A DNA stretch of 64,000 nt, from assembly GCA_030549495.1 (NCBI GenBank), contig JAUIRK010000168.1, positions 558,001 to 622,000 of the forward strand. The letters run 5' to 3'. Shown here one piece after another: positions 59,801 through 64,000 of the stretch. The position numbers and the translations under genes are program-made. Under the pieces are notes generated by a model. That model was not told where the DNA came from and ran no database searches. It saw only the letters and a program-made list of their open reading frames with translations. Positions within the stretch are counted from its first letter, which is position 1. Each line of letters begins with the position of its first letter. This DNA is from Nectonema munidae. Its lineage: Eukaryota > Nematomorpha > Nectonematoida > Nectonematidae.

Positions 59801-61950
59801 ATCAAAGGAAATATTTTTATAAAATCCGATGTGATATAAATTATGTTTATATTTTTTTGAACTTAATTTGCTTTTTTTGATGTAGATATATTATTTACAT
59901 AAATAACTCAATTAAATATTATTGTTTTTATTTCAATATTTTTATTCGCAATTTCTATTATATGTTTTTAACATCGTTATCGTTTTTTGGCTGCATAGAC
60001 TGACAAGATGATCAATCCTCTTTCACTCGTTTGATCGACGAATTATTTTTATTCGAAATAACTCTAATTCGCAACTTGAGAGACGTGTAAGCTGGAAGTT
60101 GTCAATCACTCAAGAATAAAAAGTCCAACTTGAGTTATTTTGTGATTGAAACTTTTGTTTGAACTCAAAGATGGAATAATTTTTTTTTAATGTCAAAAAA
60201 GAAACATTTATATGATACTTTTATCAAAAAAATTTCAACGTACATAAGTTATCTTCTAGATTTTTTTAACAACACTGAAAACAAAAAGTGGTTACAGTAA
60301 CTACTTTAAATGTTTACTATAACCATGCATGATATTACTATTCTTGGTAATTAAAAAATCATTAAATCATTGTAAATTTACTATTTTAGTTGTAAATTCA
60401 CTTTCTGCTAGTTCTTTATATCACATATTATCCGAATATTGGTATTGCTGACATAACAAAAAAATATTGTAAATATTTATTTATTCAAAAAAAAATTGAG
60501 TTAAAGCTCTCAATTTTCAGGCATCTATAGTAATATTACGTAAAACTTAATTTCAACTACATTTGGTTTACATCTATAGTGCACTTAACAGAAATGCAAG
60601 CATTATATTGCATACTACGATATTATCAGCGCTTTTGAAAAAAAAGCTCTAGAGTCGCACATTGGTACTTCTATTCGTTTTTTCATATTAAGAAACTAGT
60701 CGGAGAAGTCAATAATTTAGGACAGTATGGTGCAGATATGAAGAAAGAAATCTTGTAATATTTGCATTCGCTTTATTGAGAATTTTTACGCTATTTTAAT
60801 GATGTTTCAATGCATAAAGTAACTTGGAAAGTGGCACAAAATGCATCAAAATAATGCTGTTGATTCATTGGAATATTATCTCCAAGAAGAAGCCATAGAT
60901 TTAAAATGTGATTCAACTGGGACCGATCATTTTTAGTTTGTAATACTTGAATAATTTTTGGTAAAATATCATTCTATTTACCCAAAACTTGGACAATAGG
61001 CTTTCCTATTGTTTATTCATTTTTGTCGCCCTATCATTCTGAGGTGCATTTTTCCAGTCTTGTTGTATTAAAAACAAAGCAACGAAAATGATGTGATGTT
61101 CAAAGCGTTTCCTTTGTTGACTTCCTTTCTTGAGGCCTACAATTATTAATCTTATAAAAACTAAATAACAAAATCCAGTCCACTCTTGCTTAATGACAAT
61201 GGAGTGGAAATATAATGAATTCTATTAATTACATTTCAATTATTTTTAAAGAAGGGAAACAAAACTTTTTAATAAATAAAAAGGATGCGTTGTTCAAAAA
61301 AGTTTAGGAACCATTGATATAGATTGCAGCAAAATAAGTTTGTCAATTCTTTCCATAACCTGAGCCTAATTTAAATTTCGTAATATTGGTGTTGTTATTA
61401 TAATGTATAAAAATTGGAATACGAAAAATGAAACAAATGAAGTAAGATCTCCAATTTCTTTTTGATTGAGCATGGTTACAATTTTTATAAATCATAGACT
61501 TTTGTGTAAAATACTTATTTTTAAATAATTTTAGAGCAATAAATTTAATTCCACACTTTCTTTACAAAATAAGCAGTTGATTATGGAACTATATGCATCT
61601 GTAAAGAAAAATATAACAAATCTAAAAAGAGGTAAGTTAATTTGTTATTTTTTATCTGAATTCAAGAAAATCTTTTATAAAATATATAAAATTAAATGAT
61701 TTTCAAAGAATTTTCTTGTTTTAAACTTTTATGATAGCTATAGTACGTAACATTAAAATTAAAAAATTAAATTAATTCGAATTTAATGTTTTTATAATAA
61801 TCATTTAATTAAATAGTATAATTTAATTAAAATTTTGTGTTTTTAGACATTAAAATGAAGATATCGAAAAATAGAGTGGAAAGGGTTAACGTGAAGAATT
61901 TGACTAAATATCACTGCGATAAAGTAACCAGTATTTATAATCTTATCTAA
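53815..61950 (+). CDS. Hidden six-exon gene for a small, probably coiled-coil protein
   Basis: Six exons join in phase. They are 53815-53844 (30 bp; NEVEKGDLPL), 54463-54535 (RGDFQLNENIMLETSYSNQI..), 55687-55824 (EGNDSKVEIKKNLKNN, EIKQTDKKLEGMNRTLLIVL..), 57416-57450 (35 bp; FKEGVHKKENC), 61535-61631 (SNKFNSTLSLQNKQLIMELY, ASVKKNITNLKR) and 61847-61950, ending YHCDKVTSIYNLI then TAA 61948-61950. All acceptors are TTTAG-like; donors are GTAAAT, GTATTT, GTAAGT, GTAAGA and GTAAGT. Phases run 0/0, 1/1, 1/1, 0/0, 1/1. For exons 2, 3, 5 and 6 the two other frames contain stops. The result is 158 residues, basic, with a helical heptad-like central part (about 40-90). The start is missing; exon 1 enters in phase 0. 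No family recognised. Introns hold a SINE (56745) and two hAT remnants (57716 and 60845). A phase-0 segment at 59397-59537 could be an alternative last exon. Confidence 0.72.
56745..57030 (+). mobile_element. tRNA-derived SINE, second family
   Basis: The head GGAACCGTGGCTTAACGGTT has a good A box (TGGCTTAACGGTTGAGG), and a B-box-like CAGTTCAATTC lies about 50 bp on. A ~130-bp body leads to a tail (GCATGCAAATTATGAATAAA, TATTACATTACTATTAAAGT) shared with 51720-51835. It is inserted in the intron between exons 55687-55824 and 57416-57450 of the hidden gene. The open frame at 56991-57200 starts in its tail. Confidence 0.6.
57716..58720 (-). mobile_element. hAT transposon remnant, one end present
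   Basis: The left tip CAGGGTTGCCAAGTAAAATG is a typical hAT terminal repeat. Minus-strand fragments include FEKLSTTRWLERKKIMFNIL and ANWVELTAYF (58660-58570), the conserved RW..R..A...I...W..L..YF region of hAT transposases, followed in shifted frames by degraded middle-domain sequence down to about 57900. The other terminal repeat was not found, so the copy is truncated or rearranged. It lies in the fourth intron counted here of the gene at 53815-61950, antisense to it. Confidence 0.72.
59397..59537 (+). CDS. Candidate alternative terminal exon
   Basis: After AACCTTTAG the frame is open for 46 codons to TGA 59535-59537, with a coding look (KGAYGAQGVVLQSIVKSVQG, RRDIDIFRQFDIFFYIESHS). It enters in phase 0, exactly the phase left by the 57416-57450 exon of the surrounding gene, so it could be an alternative 3' end. 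It could also be a transposon scrap, since hAT debris surrounds it. Confidence 0.32.
   Translation, partial: KGAYGAQGVVLQSIVKSVQGRRDIDIFRQFDIFFYIESHSRNGVVL
60845..61315 (+). mobile_element. hAT transposase C-terminus with right terminal repeat
   Basis: Pieces in order: DSLEYYLQEEAIDLKCDSTG (60860-60925), KYHSIYPKLGQ (about 60965), and SEVHFSSLVVLKTKQRK (about 61045-61090). These match the C-terminal hAT signature FSxLVxIKTKxRN of the dimerisation region. The right end at 61294-61315 reads AAAAAAGTTTAGGAACCATTG, the complement of the common CAATGGTTCCCAAACTTTTTT-type tip. Stops and frame changes show it is dead. No matching left tip was found. It sits about 220 bp before the 61535 exon. Confidence 0.78.
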
Positions 61951-62264
61951 AGATATTTTCTTTTTTTAGTAAAATTTTTTTTTATTTTATATAATTTTAC
62001 TATGTTAATCATACTTAAATAAGAAAACAAATATGTTATTTCTAGTTTGCAAATATATAAACTATAGGATCTTTGTAAACAAAATTTGGGAAAATATCAA
62101 GAGTGTTTTTCCCAAATTAGTACTATGACCTACTAGATCTACATTTTAAAATTATAAAATAGGCAAATTTTAATGCTGACTCTTAAAAATACCTAGAAAA
62201 AAAAACATTTTGATAACATATATCCATTTTACACGGTTTCAAGATCTCGAATTCAGCCAAAATC

Positions 62265-62358
62265 AAAATTTAAACCCCGAAGAACTTGTCTTTTTAAACC
62301 CTGACGAACTTGCTTTTTTTAGACAAAAATTTAAACCCCGACGAACTTGTCTTTTTTT
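62265..62358 (+). repeat. Short tandem array, three units of about 30 bp
   Basis: Units follow TTTAAACCCCGACGAACTTG plus TCTTTTT, with small differences and one shortened spacer. Confidence 0.7.
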
Positions 62359-62517
62359 AGTATTGTAAATTTATCTCAACCCCTTTCTTTCTCTCTCAAA
62401 AATAAAAAATTGGAAAACAATTACACTATCAAACAAATTATTAAAATTGCGTATTTTAGTTATTCAATACTTGTTTACGATCAAGTAAAAAACAGTTAAT
62501 CACTTGCTGAACTAACC

Positions 62518-62610
62518 AAACAAGAACGAAATGACTTTGGGACAAATTGACTTGGTAACCAATTGACTGGGGACGAATTTACTTGTTGGCGAATTGCCCG
62601 GAAACCCGTG
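62518..62610 (+). repeat. Phrase minisatellite, about five units of 16 bp
   Basis: Units resemble GACGAATTGACTTGG with each copy changed (AAATTGACTTGGTAAC, CAATTGACTGGGG, CGAATTTACTTGTTGG, CGAATTGCCCGG). It belongs with the arrays at 801, 13555 and 21058. Confidence 0.62.
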
Positions 62611-64000
62611 ATTCATCATAAAGGAAATGAGAAGACTTTATCTATTATACTAATATTATACTAGTATTTTATGATTAGGAATGCTTACTGGTCAATGATG
62701 TGGTTACTAAGTCGTACGGTATTGTATTAACCATTTCGATAGCAAAGTCTACTCATGTCATTAGTTATCTTATCCCAAAACCACATAATTACACTACCCT
62801 GAGTAATAATTATTTATTTTTTATTTTTTCATATTAAGGAACACTTTTCACAATTAAATACATACAGCTTAGACGATAAAATAAACTAAAGAGTAAATAA
62901 TATAAATTATTTTATTGACCTATATGTATTTGAATTTTAAAGGAAAATTTTCAAACTTGTGAACTTCTTACTTATTACCAAAGCCAAAAAGTTTAGGTAG
63001 GACAACAATTTGTGTAAGCTAACGCAGCCTTTTTCTTGACATTTACATAAAAACACCTTCCTAATCTTTTTTCTTGATATTTAGATAAAAATACCCTATT
63101 TAAAATATTTCTTATAAAAAATCGACCTTTAAAGTGAAAAATATTTTCTGTAGCCAAGTATTAAACGATAAATAATATTTCCTAGCACTTATCATAAAAT
63201 CCTATATAAATTATACTTTAGGAAATTTCATTGTTTGTTAAAGGCAGACTTACCATACCTTCAAGAAATTGCAGATCTTTCCTGAACTTTATTGCTTATC
63301 AAATGCGAAGATTACTTTATTTGGTATATTTACAATTATTTTGCATCAATTGACTAATATCGATATCTGTAGAATTAATAAAATAATATGCAATAAAGTA
63401 ATAAGACATAAATAACATAATATTCTTTTAAAAACACATCTTTGTTTTAGTAAAATTGTTACGTTTACAAAGGATTATAAATCGTTGGTTGTGTTAGAAA
63501 TATTTACAAAAAGCGCGAAGAAACTGCTGCATTTTTGCCATATAAGGCCCAAATCTTCTCTCTAGCACTCGATCAATTTCCGAACTGGAAAATTTTTTAT
63601 CGAAAAGTATTTTTCATAAACTTTTTCAAACTTTAGCTAACAATGTGGTTTTGTCAACTTTTGTAAAAAAATTTATGCCCTGTTTCAAAATTATTGAAAA
63701 GAAGATAACAGTAAATAATTTAAAAAAAATGTTTTCATATAATTCATAGAAACTTTACTTACTATTGTCAATTACATAGAATGAGTTAAGATAATTTGCA
63801 ATTTACTAATATATTCGGAGACCATGAAAAGCAAAATTTTTAGGTAGCTACAAAGTGGAAATTTTTTTGGCAGAAATTTAAAAATGAATTTTTTTCTATA
63901 ATATTCAAAACTAACTTTTATTCAATTTCATTATTATCAATAATTAATTCAAAATTGGGTTATACATTAAAAAAAATTAAGCAAAAGCACATTTTTAAGC
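62611..64000. other. AT-rich spacer
   Basis: A diverged ~38-bp tandem pair (TTCTTGACATTTACATAAAA and TTCTTGATATTTAGATAAAA) lies at 63033-63105. Nothing else is recognised. Confidence 0.5.

Noticed and set aside
1-64000. tRNA, rRNA, CRISPR or bacterial-type signals
   Set aside because: None seen; the window has the character of animal nuclear DNA.

Overview
This window is animal nuclear DNA from an invertebrate. It is strongly AT-rich (by eye about three quarters A+T). Coding sequence is cut into short exons with GT..AG introns, there are no operons or ribosome binding sites, and transposon debris fills most of the space. The one gene placed with confidence is a C2H2 zinc-finger factor of the LIN-29 / Rotund / Squeeze / ZNF362-384 family. 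The species cannot be told; an AT-rich protostome such as a parasitic crustacean would fit, but that is a guess.

Layout. 0-10 kb: mostly AT-rich spacer with a few short exon-like pieces on both strands (best: 93-246 minus and 5930-6083 plus), a GC-richer block at 4.1-5.3 kb with a tandem duplication and a possible LTR-element trace, and one palindromic MITE. 10.5-11.7 kb: two hAT-type non-autonomous elements, each with a perfect 8-bp target duplication. 13-23 kb: spacer, short phrase-like minisatellites, hairpins and tentative exons. 23.1-23.7 kb: an old satellite arranged head-to-head. 24.2-25.9 kb: a decayed piggyBac transposase on the minus strand.

27.3-30.4 kb: the zinc-finger gene, three exons on the plus strand, 5' end not found. 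Five fingers are good, but the finger between the fourth and the last has lost its zinc ligands, and the two flanking exons still splice in frame. 31-39 kb: MITEs, tandem duplications, an antisense SINE and a candidate two-exon minus-strand gene. 39.9-40.7 kb: an unrecognised minus-strand gene with at least three phase-compatible exons. 41-42.6 kb: a 5'-truncated LINE (CR1/Jockey-like reverse transcriptase). 46.5-47 kb: the 3' end of another LINE. 48.4-48.6 kb: a tRNA-derived SINE with target duplications. 49.4-50.4 kb: about seven diverged copies of a ~145-bp satellite. 53.8-62 kb: a plus-strand gene of at least six small exons (two of them 30 and 35 bp) that all join in phase and give 158 residues ending in a stop. 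It is hidden from ORF scans, and its introns carry SINE and hAT insertions.

The items I find most worth pursuing are the dead finger in the LIN-29-type factor, the hidden six-exon gene, the family of 16-22-bp phrase minisatellites scattered over the window, and a palindromic MITE family present in three states of decay. Exon calls rest on splice signals, open frames and phase matching done by eye; no database search was possible.
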